Position numbers and translations under genes: made by a program. The notes under the pieces were generated by a model, which was not told the DNA's origin, ran no database searches, and saw nothing but the letters and a program-made list of their open reading frames with translations. Shown here piece by piece: positions 11,495 to 23,345 of a stretch of 64,000 nucleotides of DNA (position 1 is the stretch's first letter; each line of letters opens with the position of its first letter). This stretch comes from Vicia villosa (Eukaryota > Streptophyta > Magnoliopsida > Fabales > Fabaceae), in NCBI RefSeq assembly GCF_029867415.1, contig NW_026705771.1, positions 248,001 through 312,000 on the forward strand, in the 5' to 3' direction.

Positions 11495-12798
11495 TGAAAT
11501 TCTGATATGACAGAGTCAGGATGTCTTATAAGGATGTTTTGACATCTGATCTGAAATTATAAAACAGACAAGGCATGAGTACAAATAACAGTGCAGAAAA
11601 GTAATAAAAACACAACAAAATTGTTCACCCAGTTCGGTTCAACCAACCTACTCTGGGGGCTACCAAGCCAAGGATGAAGTCCACTATCAGCAGTATCAAT
11701 TCAAAGCTAAACTCCCCCGTTTACAACTTCTCACTTAATCACTACCCAATGACCCTTCTACCTAAGTTCTCCCTAGATATGGAATATCTCCATTCCAATC
11801 CCAATCATAGTAATGATGTCTAGCAGTCAACACATCAGCCACTACATCGACGGCCTAACCACCAACATTCTAAATACACAAACAAACATAACCTAGAGTT
11901 TCTTAACAGCTTCCTCCAAGAACACAACATCTCTTACCTTCAGGCTTCGAGATTCACACTAAACTTCTCTTGCTTAACAACTTCGAGAATTACATATCAG
12001 TGACTATCCCACAATCCGGGTGGTTCACTCACACGGCTAACCCTGAAGATTACATCTTTCTAAAACGGGCTAGCTCCTTAAAACATGGTGACCTTCCCAC
12101 AATCCGGGAGGTTCACTCTACAGACTCAGCCCTTAGAAACTACATTGTTAAAAATTACAGCTGGTACAAAACATAGGTTACAAAGCTTCTATTTATAACC
12201 TTTCCCAACTGGACTTGGGCTTATAATTACAGCTATATTTGCTGTTACAAATCAGCAGACATTTTCTGCTAAAAGAAAGGTCTTTAATCAAAAGTTTCCT
12301 AATTTATCTTCTAAATTAGAAACTGTTGAATCTTCAATTGACCTTTAAATCGTAACAAACTGACATAACAAACTGTTGCTAAAGTTACTCCACAATATAA
12401 GCTCCATGATAATCTCCACAAATATCTCCATAAAATATGCTCCAAGTAACAACAATAAGTTGTTACACTTTTGCAACAGATTCTCCTATAAAATCTTTCC
12501 ACATTTAGTTTCCTAAATGTTCTCCTTAGATATAGCTCCTCATAGGATCCAATGTTTTTGGAATATTCTGTTTCTGCAATAACAGAATCCAAACTGTCAA
12601 TTCAAACACGATGTCATTTACGATGTCATGACATCTTCTTCGACATGTTGTTCCAGGTGTTGAAACATTTCAACACAACATGTTTCTCCATTAAATAGAA
12701 CTTCAACCTGATTTCTCTTACAAGTTATAATTCTATTTAACCTATTGCTGCTAAATTAGTTTTACCAAACATAAAGCCAATCCTCAAAAGCACTAACA
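11495..12798 (-). mobile_element. 3' LTR of element D
   Basis: Matches 16034-17337 throughout. The minus strand starts TGTTAGTGCTTTTGAGG next to the PPT. The ORF at 11970-12176 has a twin at 16509-16715 in the other LTR, which reflects LTR duplication and not a gene pair. Confidence 0.92.
12189..12197 (-). promoter_or_regulatory. TATA box of the D 3' LTR
   Basis: The minus strand reads TATAAATAG, conserved in the other D LTR at 16728-16736 and similar to the C LTR box. Confidence 0.65.
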
Positions 12799-12810
12799 AT
12801 CTCCCCCTTT
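12799..12810 (-). promoter_or_regulatory. Polypurine tract of element D
   Basis: The minus strand reads AAAGGGGGAGAT, directly before the 3' LTR start. Confidence 0.82.
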
Positions 12811-15800
12811 GGCTTATTTTGGCTAAAACTAATTTACATAACCTTTGTATTACAGAAGCATAAAAAATACAAGGGTTTAAACATTACAATTTAGTAGCAG
12901 CAATTTAGAAGTCTTCAGTAGTCACTATTTATGATATTTCAAACTTTACAAGTGACAGTCTTCAGTCTTCTTTTATGATTTTGAAACATCGTACTAGGAC
13001 ATCTTTTTGGCAGGTCCAACTCCACTGTTCTCTCTTTCTTTTAAGGATCCCACAGATCACACAAAGTTTCTCCCCATTAAAAGTTTCTCTTCAGAGATAA
13101 CATAACATAACCACTTCTCCCCCTTTTAGCCATAATAAGACAAAGGCTTTGTTGAAGGAGAACTCACTATAGCATAGGAAACATGACATCAAAGATATCA
13201 TCTTCATAGAGAAGGAGAAAACTGAGGACATGATGCACATGAAGAAGAAAATACTAAATGCTCCTCCTCAAACTGAGAACTATACTACGAGACAAATTGA
13301 CACAACATCCTCTTTTAGAGCATAAGAGGATACTCACTAACGGGAATTTAAACACTTGGATTATCCATTTACAGACATAGAGAACCAGACCTCTATATTG
13401 GATAATTCAGAACATAAGAAACAATTTATGTTCATGACTCAAAACAAGACTATATGTTTGTCACAAGTTGACAAACATAACCTAGACTCTAGACTATACC
13501 CATATCCGAAAGAAGGAAATGAGAGACTCAACCAAAGAAAAAAATGAAAAAGAAAAGACTCTAGAAACCTGAGCAATTTAAATAACATACCTAGACTTTA
13601 ACAAATGTCTTGATCAAGAGATGTTATTTGAAACAGAACTGCATCAGGTGGACTTGTGCAATGGTTGGAACATGCACTATATCAGAACAAGTGATACACA
13701 CCATCAATACATGTTTTTAGATGATAATACAAAGAATAATCCTTGATGGTCTTTATGAATAAAACATGTCTTGAGTTATGTTCTGACATCTTGTATGACA
13801 TTGTTCTTCTAGCTTAAAGATTAGTCTTTGAGAGACTTTCCATTTGATTAGAAGCATAATAACATTGTCCTTGCTGATCTTCATACTCTCTTACTCCCCC
13901 TGAGATATACAAATTTAGGAAATCTTTGATGTTTGTCCTTGAATCACCCTTCATTTGGAATTTGTCACAGTTTCCAAATTTAGAATCTTCAGTTTGCTTG
14001 CTACATAAGATTCAGATTGCCACACTCTGCAACTTGAAGTAGAAGAAACCATGACTTTATATCCGTAAATCATTCTTCAGCAGATAAGTCTGAACCTTAT
14101 CTCTCTGGTGTCTTCAATAGTAGTGATGATGTATTTTCATGTAGAGCTTTTTCTTCATCACATACTTCTTCTCTTCATACAGTTATTGCAAATATCCAGC
14201 TCCCATCAAGATATTTAACAGTAACAGTATGCTTCACCAGATGCCATTGCCAACCTTCCTAAACTTGTGAAGATAACAGTGAACATATTTAGTTCACACT
14301 ATTCCATGAATTCTTCAAACAATACTCAGCTCCCGACAGAGTATAAGAATCTTGCATTCAGGTTGCACATCTAATAAGTACTAAGTCTCCCGTCAAAGTA
14401 CTTACCAGTTAGTCAGTTAGAATTTTCTACTCACACTAGATCATTCTGACTAATTACCTCTTCACACTTATATATTTTCCTCTTGGCAAAAACAAAAAAA
14501 AACTGAAGACATTGAGATGATGTTGTAACATCTGATATGACATCATCCTTCATGGTTCTTGGTTAACATCTCTAACATCTAATTCATAACACTTGGGGTG
14601 GAAACACTATAGTGTAAATATCAGCAACATCCAGACATATCAAGGAATAGAATAGCCAACATCTCAATAAGCTTTTCTTCAGACTTACATTCTGATTTTG
14701 AGATGATGGATACCATAGTCTATACCTATAGAGGAGATTCCCTCATTTAGGTTTCTGGAACATACTCAGTTATGGTATAACACTAAATTAGTCATATTCT
14801 TCTGAGCCATCTGACTTCCGTGATTCTACATAACACTACCCTTTCTGGATAACAACAAGGGCAGTCAACATTTGTGACCATATTTCATTGTGGTTGAGAC
14901 ACAGTATTCAGCTCCAACAACTGCTCTATGGTTATGAATGACAATCCACATATCCGGTTCCTTTGATCAGAAGAAGATACCAGATATAGGCTCATCTTGA
15001 TTTAAACATAAATGATCAGAAAGGAATACCTTCATGAGTATTCTTTAGCACTGAGCTTTTACTTCTACACTCCCATAAATTAAGATTTGGAGTAGAAGTA
15101 CATGTTGATCGTATCCTAATCAACTTATAATCAGATGTCTCCTCTTCCAGATTAGGAGTAGGTTCCAAACCAATGTACTCACACTGCATTAGTTTAGCAC
15201 CAGAACATCTGTTAGTCAACTGGTAGCTGCATACCAGTACTAATGTCCCAACATCCACTAGGACATCCGTTCCTCCTTCTAGGAACACTTCAGCCTTGAA
15301 ACTCTTCAAGGTTCACACTTGCAGATGATTATGAATATCATTGATCAGTTGACATTCATCAGCTCTAATAAACCATGCCATTATGAGTGAACTTAAGAGA
15401 TTACTCAACTATCTTTGACACTTTAATTATAGCTGTAAGGTTCTGCCATACATTCAGTTGAATATAAATAACCCTAGAATCTTTCTCTTACAATAGGGGT
15501 TGCATCAGAGGCTATGCAGGGGAAAATAGCCATACTTCAACAAAATTCACACACTGCTTACTCCATAATTTGATTGTAAGCATGAAATCCACGGATTGAA
15601 AGTAAATCAACCCTACAAAATGCTTGCTTCTCCATCAAGCAACATTCTAGACCCTACTCCAAACATTAAATCCTGATCATAAACCTTAATTATAGAGGTT
15701 ACCTTATCAGAGTCTTCACTCCCGCATGAAACTTTTGATAATACTCTTCTCTATGTATAATGATTGAACAATGCAATCCAAAATCCTCACTCCCGCATGA

Positions 15801-16019
15801 AGTTTCTGAATATAGTCTTCTTGTCCAAGCATCATTATCTTCTTTCATCAAGAAGGTACAGCAGCTCTGGTCAGGTTGGTCTAGTCTTCCACAAATAGGT
15901 CCATCCTCCACATCAAAGGACCATACAATATGAACACTCCTTGTTCAAACAATCTTCTACCTTGTACACAACCAGAATGTATCCCTCATGGATCTCATCC
16001 AGAAACAGACAAGATGCCT
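12811..16019 (-). other. Internal region of element D, no recognisable coding capacity
   Basis: About 3.2 kb between PPT and primer site. Minus-strand ORFs are short: 97 codons at 15016-15309 (TDVLVDVGTLVLVCSYQL) and 70 codons at 15699-15911. The 97-codon ORF shows no motif I can assign. Extra PPT-like CTCCCCCT motifs occur near 13113 and 13894 on the plus strand. The phrase ACTCCCGCATGAA recurs at 15718 and 15788, a local duplication of about 70 bp. Nothing resembles protease, reverse transcriptase, RNase H or integrase. Confidence 0.6.
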
Positions 16020-16031
16020 GCTCTAATACCA
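16020..16031 (-). promoter_or_regulatory. Primer binding site of element D (Met-tRNA type, one change)
   Basis: The minus strand reads TGGTATTAGAGC, one base different from TGGTATCAGAGC, two bases from the end of the right LTR. Confidence 0.82.
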
Positions 16032-16033
16032 AT

Positions 16034-17337
16034 TGAAATTCTGGTATGACAGAGTCAGAATGTCATATAAGGATGTCTTGACATCTGATCTGAAATTATA
16101 AAACAGACAAGGAAGGAGTACAAATAACAGTGCAGAAAAGCAATAAAAACACAACAAAATTGTTCACCCAGTTCGGTTCAACCAACCTAATCTGGGGGCC
16201 ACCAAGCCAAGGATGAAGTCCACTATCAGCAGTATCAATTCAAAGCTAAACTCCCCCGTTTACAACTTCTCACTTAATCACTACCCAATGACCCTTCTAC
16301 CTAAGTTCTCCCTAGATATGGAATATCTCCATTCCACTCCCAATCATAGCAATGATGTCTAGCAGTCAACACCTCAGCCACTGCATCGACGGCCTAATCA
16401 CCAACATTCTAAATACACAAACAAACATAACATGGAGTTCCTTAACAGCTTCCTCCAAGAACACAACATCTCTTACCTTCAGGCTTCGAGATTCACACAA
16501 AACTTCTCTTGCTTAACAGCTTCGAGAATCACATATCAGTGACCATCCCACAATCCGGGTGGTTCACTTACACGGCTAACCCTGAAGATTACATCTTTCT
16601 AAAACGGGCTAGCTCCTCAAAACATGGTGACCTTCCCACAATCCGGGAGTTTCACTCTACAGACTCAGCCCTTAGAAACTATATTGTTAAAAATTACGGC
16701 TGGTACAAAACATAGGTTACAAAGCCTCTATTTATAACTTATACCCAACTGGACTTGGGCTTATAATTACAGCTATATTTGCTGTTACAAATCAATAGAA
16801 ATCTTCTGCTAAAAGAAAGGTCTTTAATCATAAGTTTCCTAATTTATCTCCTAAATTAGAAACTGATGAATCTTCAATTGACCTTTAAATCGCAACAAAC
16901 AGACATAACAAACTGTTGCTAAAGTTACTCCACAATATAAGCTCCAATATATTCTCCACAAATATCTCCATAAAATATGCTCCAAGTAACAACAATAAGT
17001 TGTTACACTTTTGCAACTGGTTCTCCTATAAAATCTTTCCTCATTTAGTTTCCTAAATGTTCTCCTTAGATATAGCTCCTCATAGGATCCAATGTTTTAG
17101 GAATATTCTGTTTCTGCTATAACAGAATCCAAACTTTCAGTTCAAACACGATGTCATTTACGATGTCACGACATCTTCTTCGACATGTTGTTCCATGTGT
17201 TGAAACATTTAAACACAAAATGTTTCTCCATTAAATAGAACTTCAACCTGCTTTCTCTTACAAGTTTAATTCTATTTAACCTATTGCTGCTAAATTAGTT
17301 TTACCAAACATAAAGTCAATCCTCAAAAGCACTAACA
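16034..17337 (-). mobile_element. 5' LTR of element D
   Basis: Adjacent to the primer site, hence the 5' LTR. It matches 11495-12798 in length and sequence with scattered differences. TATA box at 16728-16736. Confidence 0.92.
16728..16736 (-). promoter_or_regulatory. TATA box of the D 5' LTR
   Basis: The minus strand reads TATAAATAG, the likely promoter of D genomic RNA. It is identical in both LTRs. Confidence 0.68.
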
Positions 17338-18444
17338 AGAACAACTAAAGGGGGTATAAATAACCGTACAGAATGCTTTGAAAAGGAAGATGAGTTAATC
17401 CTAATTATTATTCGTATTTATTGATACTGGCGATTGGGATGAGATTGCGTGATACAAAGGGATTTGGAACAGACTCCTAGATTTTTAGACTTAGTAGCTT
17501 GACGGCATGTGTCTTTTCAGAAGGTTTATGACACATGTTCATTAATCACATGTTTTTGTAGATGATCTTCTGTAGCAGAATGACCTCAGAGTTACATCTT
17601 AGATTTCCTTTGAACTTCTGGTCCATTTTTTTCTTGGCTAAGTTGATTCGGATTTTACACACAGTCCATTAAGGTTAATTCTTTAAGAGATTAGAAAGGT
17701 CAAGGTCAGAGAGTTTAACAAATTATTCAAACTAAGCAAAGTACGTAAACAACTTAAACAGATAACAATTTGATTAGACTAAAGGAAATGCACAGATGAA
17801 GAAATCGTAGAATCACAATACTACCTAGCCTCTAAACACATCCCGTTGTAGAGACAAAGGAGAAATAATTAATGGAGATTGGAATATCAAATATGAAGGA
17901 TTTGATGGAGTTATCTTCGGGGTTGAGAGATGCATGTTTCCAGAAGTCTTTAACTAGATTTTAATAGATAGGTTTGTTCAGAATCAAGAGATATCTTGAC
18001 CATCCTTGAATGTTGACAACTCTCGTGAGGCTTTATGCAAAAGGTGTTTCAACATCTAAGACTTCAACTTGGTTTTCTGAGATAACTTGAGGAAGATTTT
18101 GGTTTCCTAGATAGTTTAGTGGAGGCATACTTAGGAGGGAGTGGTTTTATGAGATAATTTCAACTTTATCTATGTAGGCACTTATATCACAAAGGAATTG
18201 AGTTATTAAAGGTGAGACAAATGAGTAAATGCGAGGATAGAGCTATCTTATCGAAGGAGGTGGGAAATTGTGAGAAAGCAAGAACAGACAAGAGATACTA
18301 ACATACATTAGTGTTAGATACAAAGTTTAGATTTAGCTAATAAATGCGAAACTGAGTGCAGTTAGTAAAATTAACTCAAGGATGCTACGCATGCATGGAG
18401 AATATGACAGGTAGTAGAGTAGGTAATAATTAATACTAAACATG
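17338..18444 (-). mobile_element. Element C internal region, middle part
   Basis: Begins with the right TSD of D (AGAAC, 17338-17342), then continues C internal sequence. 17338-17436 matches 39207-39295, the second C copy. No ORF of interest lies inside. It ends at 18444 where element G inserted and resumes at 34302. Confidence 0.7.
18440..18444. repeat. TSD of element G, left copy (ACATG)
   Basis: ACATG here against ACATA at 34302-34306, one mismatch. This supports G as a true insertion into C. Confidence 0.7.
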
Positions 18445-21400
18445 TGTAACACGGTGGGAGAACTGACTTTTTTAAATGTTGCGGATAGCAAGAGTCGCCA
18501 CCGACTTTTTTTATCCAATTTGGAAAGACAAAAAGAACAGGAAAGACCTTTGAAAGATTTTGAGTTCGGGGGGTAGGTTATACAAAGGGAAGGTGTAAGC
18601 ACCCTTTGTATCCATGGTTATCCATGGGCTCTTAGTTTTCTTAGCTCACTTGTTTGTTTGAAATGTTTGAAAGGTGTCGTGTGTGTTTAGAAAATATTTT
18701 GAATAAGGACTTTAGCTTGTAAATAAGCATAGCCTTTTGGAAATTGTTTTGAAAAGAGGTGTGAAAAGCATTTGAAAGTTTGATTTGAATGTGAGCAAGC
18801 AGTTAAGAGGTACCTACCCTAAGTTTATCTTTCTTGTTCTTTAAGTATTTTGTTTGAAGGGGCTATCCATACCAATTGTTAGGCAAGTAGTCCTTTCATT
18901 GGATGTAATCGGGTCATCGAGGGTCATTGTTTATCATAAGGCTATCCATACCATAAGAAGAGTAGGAAGTCTTTAGGAAAGGATGAGAATAGTCATTTTA
19001 GGCAACCAGTAAGGATACCTTAGCAATCGAAGGGACTATCATCATTTATCGAGGCAACATCAAGGGACGAGATCATTTTTATCGTAGGCAACTCGAAGGG
19101 ACTATGATCTTTAATCCAAAGGGACTATGATGATTTGAATTCGTAGGCAACATGCGCTAAGGTATCCCTACATCCGAGGGACTTGACTATTTTTGATCGA
19201 AAGGAAGCATTAGAGAGGATTACCCTAAATGTGAGTGAGTGCAACAATCACGTGAATTGGATTCATATATTTATCTTGCATTAGGTGAGCTATATTCAAT
19301 TAATTCTTTTGTCATTCCCTATTTTACTAACCACGCAGTTAATATCATTCAGAAATTTAAAGTGCGGAAATTAAATCCTACGCTATTACAAGGCTTTAGG
19401 GAAGGAGATTACAATACCAAAACGGGGGATGCGGAAAAGTAAAATCCTAGTTTAAACTATTACAAGGTTTTGGGGCAGTTACATAATAATTAATAAAAAT
19501 AGGCAGAAAATAAAAGCCTAATTACTAGTATAACCCTTAGCAGTTACATAATAATAATTAAACAATAATAAAATCGGGAAGTCGAGAAGTGGAGATGAGA
19601 AGAAGAGAATTTAAAATAAAAAATAAATAAATAAATAAATAACAAAACAAGGATTTAAAAACTATATTTTTAACCTAATTACTAATTGATTATTAAATTA
19701 AAATTCTAAATTAATTATTATATACAAATTATCTAATGTCTAAATTAAACCCTAAAAATCATTAGTTAAAACCTAATTAAAAAAAACTATGTCAAAATTA
19801 GCCTAATCAAAATCTAGAAACTAATGTTTTTGATTAAATAATTAAGTGATATTAAACTAATTAAAATAACCTAATTAAATTACTAAATTAAAACCTAATA
19901 AAAAACTATGTTTTAAAAGAAACTGTATAGTTAAAAAAGAAAGAAAAGAAAAGGGTTATATAAAAAACAAAAAATTTAGAAAACCTGGCGCGTGATCTTG
20001 TGTGATACGTCTTTGATGGACTATGGTGCGCCTGCGGATTTTTCTGCGATTTTTCCTGCGGAATAGCTACGATTTCGTTGCAAAAAACCTTGCGAACACG
20101 ATGGTGGCTTTTGTTTGGTTTGAAACCTCCTGTAGGTACGAAAACTAAGATAAACAAACTCCATGCCCTAACAATGGTGAATTTCGCTCTTGGCCTCATA
20201 ACTTCATTCCAACGATCCAATCCTCTCCTAAATGCTTCCAGAAACTCATATACATGAACAAATCACATTAAAACGCAAGGATACAATCAATTCGAATTTC
20301 ACAAAGTATGTATGAATATTTAAACTTGGTATATACGTTATGGATGCTATAGAAGCTTAAGAACGATGCAATCTTACCATATCTTACCTCAGGAATGATT
20401 TAGGATGGTTATTTGGCCTTGAGGATGCTCGTAATGAAGAATACGATTTGTCACTCTCTTTGAAGTATTTTTGAAGCTTGGAAAACCCTACTCTTCTCCA
20501 AAATTTCGTTCTCCCTTGGTATGAATGGCTTAGGGTATTTATAATGGTGAGAATTAGGGCAAAGATTTGATTAAAAAATAAGTTTTTGAGATTTGGTGAG
20601 AATTTGATAAAAATATGACAAAAATATTCCTATTTTTGGTCTAATTTTTATCTTCTCTTTCCAGTATCTCTTGCCACAAAATTAAAACAAATATTTGATA
20701 TATTGGATGATTGAAATTGATTGGAAATCAAGCCAAATCAAATATCTTCATATTTTTTTCAAATATTTGACTTAAATGGTATTTTTTTAATGAAAAAATT
20801 CAACAAAAAATAAAATAAAAATCAAATGGTCGTGGGTTTGGACTTGGACACTCTTGATAACATTAGAAGCAAGTTTGGGTCATAAAAGAATAGGCCCATT
20901 TGCAAGAAAATTAATTTTGGAACTTATTTGCTTCATGCACTCCTTAAAAAATTGGCCAACTTCATCAATCCATAACTCCTTCAATATTTATCATATGGAG
21001 GTGTTATAGGACTTTTTAGAAAGCTCAAGGTGTCATCTACAAGCCAATTTGGAACATAATTTGTATTTGAGGATTTTATCTTGATGATATTGGCTCTGAC
21101 AAAAAACAACTTTTTGGGAACTTCTAGAAAGGAACTGTAATGTTTTGGCTCATATCTCCCAAATGAAGCATTTTTGGCCTTGGCTTTAGAGGGACAAAGT
21201 TGTAGAGAATTAAATTTCCTTCAAAATAGGATTTTGTTGGGAAATTTTTGATGTTCCATGTGAAAGTTATGTTTGGTCAAAGTTCATTTGACTTTTAGGT
21301 CAAAAACCCTAATTTAGAAGCTGTGTTTTGTTGATTTTTGAACTTTCCTTGATGAATCATGATCAAACCTTGATCAAATGATGAATGTTATTTCAAAATA

Positions 21401-21719
21401 TGGATTTGACCAAAAAATCAAGAATTTTGACTGTAAGTTGACCATTGTTGACTTTTAGGTCAAACTAGTCGACTGCCGACTATCTGAGCATTTGACTGAA
21501 CAATCTTGTGAATCAGAGCTTGAAACTTGGTATGAAGGTACTTTGAATCATATGAGAGACCATGAAGTCCACTTGAGGTGTCAGAACCTGATTTTACCTT
21601 GAGAGAAACAAAACCCTAGTTGGATGCTTGTTGCATAGGAGAGAGAGGTAAGTGAGCTTATTCCTCAGTGCTTTAGCCAAATTATTTGAAAAATGGTGGG
21701 AAAATTTTGGGGTATGAAA
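18445..21719 (-). mobile_element. 3' LTR of element G
   Basis: Runs from TGTAACACGGTGGG to GGGGTATGAAA, where the last bases have mutated from TGACA. It matches 30735-34301 along its length apart from small differences and the MITE-like insertion in the other copy. It contains an (AAAT)n-type run near 19620-19641. The ORF at 19906-20220 lies in the LTR and has a twin at 32238-32504. The U3 region ends with a TATA box at 20536-20543. Confidence 0.9.
20536..20543 (-). promoter_or_regulatory. TATA box of the G 3' LTR
   Basis: The minus strand reads TATAAATACCC, conserved in the other LTR (32815-32822). Confidence 0.62.
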
Positions 21720-21732
21720 GCTGCCCCTGTTC
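21720..21732 (-). promoter_or_regulatory. Polypurine tract of element G
   Basis: The minus strand reads GAACAGGGGCAGC, directly upstream of the 3' LTR. The same tract precedes the LTR of element F at 62214-62226. Confidence 0.82.
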
Positions 21733-22056
21733 AATCTTCTTAAACCTGAGGATGTAGATTGGTTTATGTGCCTATCGGAATTTGAAGGTAGAAGAGGATT
21801 GAACACTATAATACCAAGAAATTTGCCCTTGATGATGCAGGGACTCTTTCGGAGATGGGCTTAAATATGCCCTCCAAGAAAAGTGTTATCGGAGATGGGC
21901 TTAAAGATGCCATCCGAACGTTGACAAAAAGTTATTTGAGATGGGCTTAAAGATGCCATCTGGTTCTGATAATATGAAAGTAAGAATGAGTCGTTCATTA
22001 GACTATATCTGAGCTCGATGTATTGAGAGGTGTTACGATGAGCCATACACTAGGCC
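21733..22056 (-). other. G 3' region between the PPT and the first tandem array
   Basis: Short repeats of the phrase GAGATGGGCTTAAAGATGCC at about 21853, 21892 and 21939 form a degenerate 40-48 bp repeat. It is shared with F (62346-62415) and A (51690-51760, opposite strand). No gene. Confidence 0.55.
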
Positions 22057-22352
22057 ATGTGCATGTTGAAGAATCTTAGAACGAGCCGTCCATTAGGCTA
22101 TATTAGAGAGTACCATTCATTGGATTGTATTAGAATGAGCCATCCATTAGGCTGTATCAGAGCGAGCCATCCATTAGGCTATATCAGAGTGTGCTATCCA
22201 TTAGGCTATATCAGGAGAGGCCATATATTAGGCGAGTCATCCATTAAGCTATATCAGGAGAGGCCATACATTATGAGAGCCATACATTATGAGAGCCATA
22301 CATTAGGCTATATCAGAAGGGGCCGTACATTAGGCAAGCCATACATTAGGAT
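22057..22352 (-). repeat. Tandem array of 27-bp units in the G 3' region
   Basis: Units of the type GAGCCATCCATTAGGCTATA plus seven bases repeat about ten times, the later ones with small indels. The plus-strand ORF at 22057-22407 (SHPLGCIRASHPLGYIR) exists only because 27 is a multiple of three. It runs antisense to the element. Confidence 0.8.
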
Positions 22353-22364
22353 TTCTCTTTCTTT

Positions 22365-22980
22365 GATCGTGTCTACACCGTTCGTGATGATAGAATTAGA
22401 TCTTTGAATGTTGATCGTGTTAGCGCCGTTCGTAGTAACTGAATTAGATCCTTGAAGGATGATTGTGTTTACACCGTTCGTGATGATAAAATTAGATCTT
22501 TGAATGTTGATCGTGTTAGCACCGTTCGTAGTAACTGAATTAGATCTTTGAAGGATGATTGTGTTTACATCGTTCGTGATGATAGAATTAGATCTTTGAA
22601 TATTGATCGTGTCAGCACCGTTCGTAGTAACTGAATTAGATCTTGGAAAGATGATCGTGTCTACACCGTTCGTGATGATAGAATTAGATCTTTGAATGTT
22701 GATCGTGTCAGCACCATTCGTAGTAACTGAATTAGATCTTGGAAAGATGATCGTGTCTACACCGTTCGTGATGATAGAATTAGATCTTTGAATTTTGATC
22801 GTGTCAGCACCGTTCGTAGTAACTGAATTAGATCTTGGAAAGATGATCGTGTCTACACCGTTCGTGATGATAGAATTAGATCTTCGAATATTGATCGTGT
22901 CAGCACCGTTCGTAGTAACTAAATTAGATCTTGGAAAGATGATCGTGTCTGCACCATCTGAGGTGGCATAGTTAGATCTG
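22365..22980 (-). repeat. Tandem array of 96-bp dimers (two 48-bp subunits)
   Basis: Alternating subunits start GATCGTGTCTACACCGTTCG and GATCGTGTCAGCACCGTTCG, each 48 bp, giving about six 96-bp dimers. Element F has a single dimer at 62536-62632, so the array was amplified in the G lineage. Confidence 0.85.
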
Positions 22981-22983
22981 AAG

Positions 22984-23345
22984 GTCTCTTGATTATCTAT
23001 GAACTATCTCTGGAGAATACCCGGAAACTAAGTATCGGAACTAAGTCATCGTCTTGATTATCTCTGAACTATTTCTGGAAGATATCCAAAATTAAGTATC
23101 AGAACTAAATCTCTTGTCTTGATTATCTCTGAACTATCTCTAGAAAATATCCAAAATTAAGTATCGAAACTAAATCTTTGTCTTGATTATCTCTGAACTA
23201 TCTCTGGAAGATATCCAAAATTAAGTATCAGAACTAAATCTCTGTCTTGATTATCTCTAAACTATCTCTGGAAGATATCCAAAATTAAGTATCAGAACTA
23301 AATCTCTGTCTTGAATGAGTGTCAGAATTAAATCGTTGACTTGAT
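22984..23345 (-). repeat. Tandem array of 64-bp units
   Basis: About five units containing CTTGATTATCTCTGAACTAT and AGATATCCAAAATTAAGTAT. In element F the corresponding position carries a different, 100-bp array. Confidence 0.82.

Larger units (their letters stand above)
11495..17337 (-). mobile_element. Complete non-autonomous LTR retrotransposon D
   Basis: Two direct LTRs of equal length (11495-12798 and 16034-17337, 1304 bp each) flank a 3.2-kb internal region, with a Met-tRNA-type primer site beside the right LTR and a PPT beside the left, so the element runs on the minus strand. A 5-bp TSD, AGAAC, flanks it. LTR ends TGTTAGTGC...AATTTCA and the PPT AAAGGGGGAG resemble those of C, suggesting a copia-like (SIRE/Maximus) lineage. 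The interior carries no recognisable gag or pol, so D must borrow proteins. It lies inside element C. The LTRs differ at scattered positions, so the insertion is not brand new. Confidence 0.92.

Noticed and set aside
15016..15309. 97-codon ORF in D as a copia pol fragment
   Set aside because: Right strand, but no RT, integrase or protease motif could be identified. Kept as unassigned internal sequence.
11970..16715. Twin ORFs of 68 codons (11970-12176 and 16509-16715) as a duplicated gene
   Set aside because: They are the same position in the two LTRs of D, on the strand opposite to the element.
22057..22407. Tandem arrays as CRISPR arrays
   Set aside because: Units are head-to-tail without unique spacers, the genome is eukaryotic and no cas genes are present.
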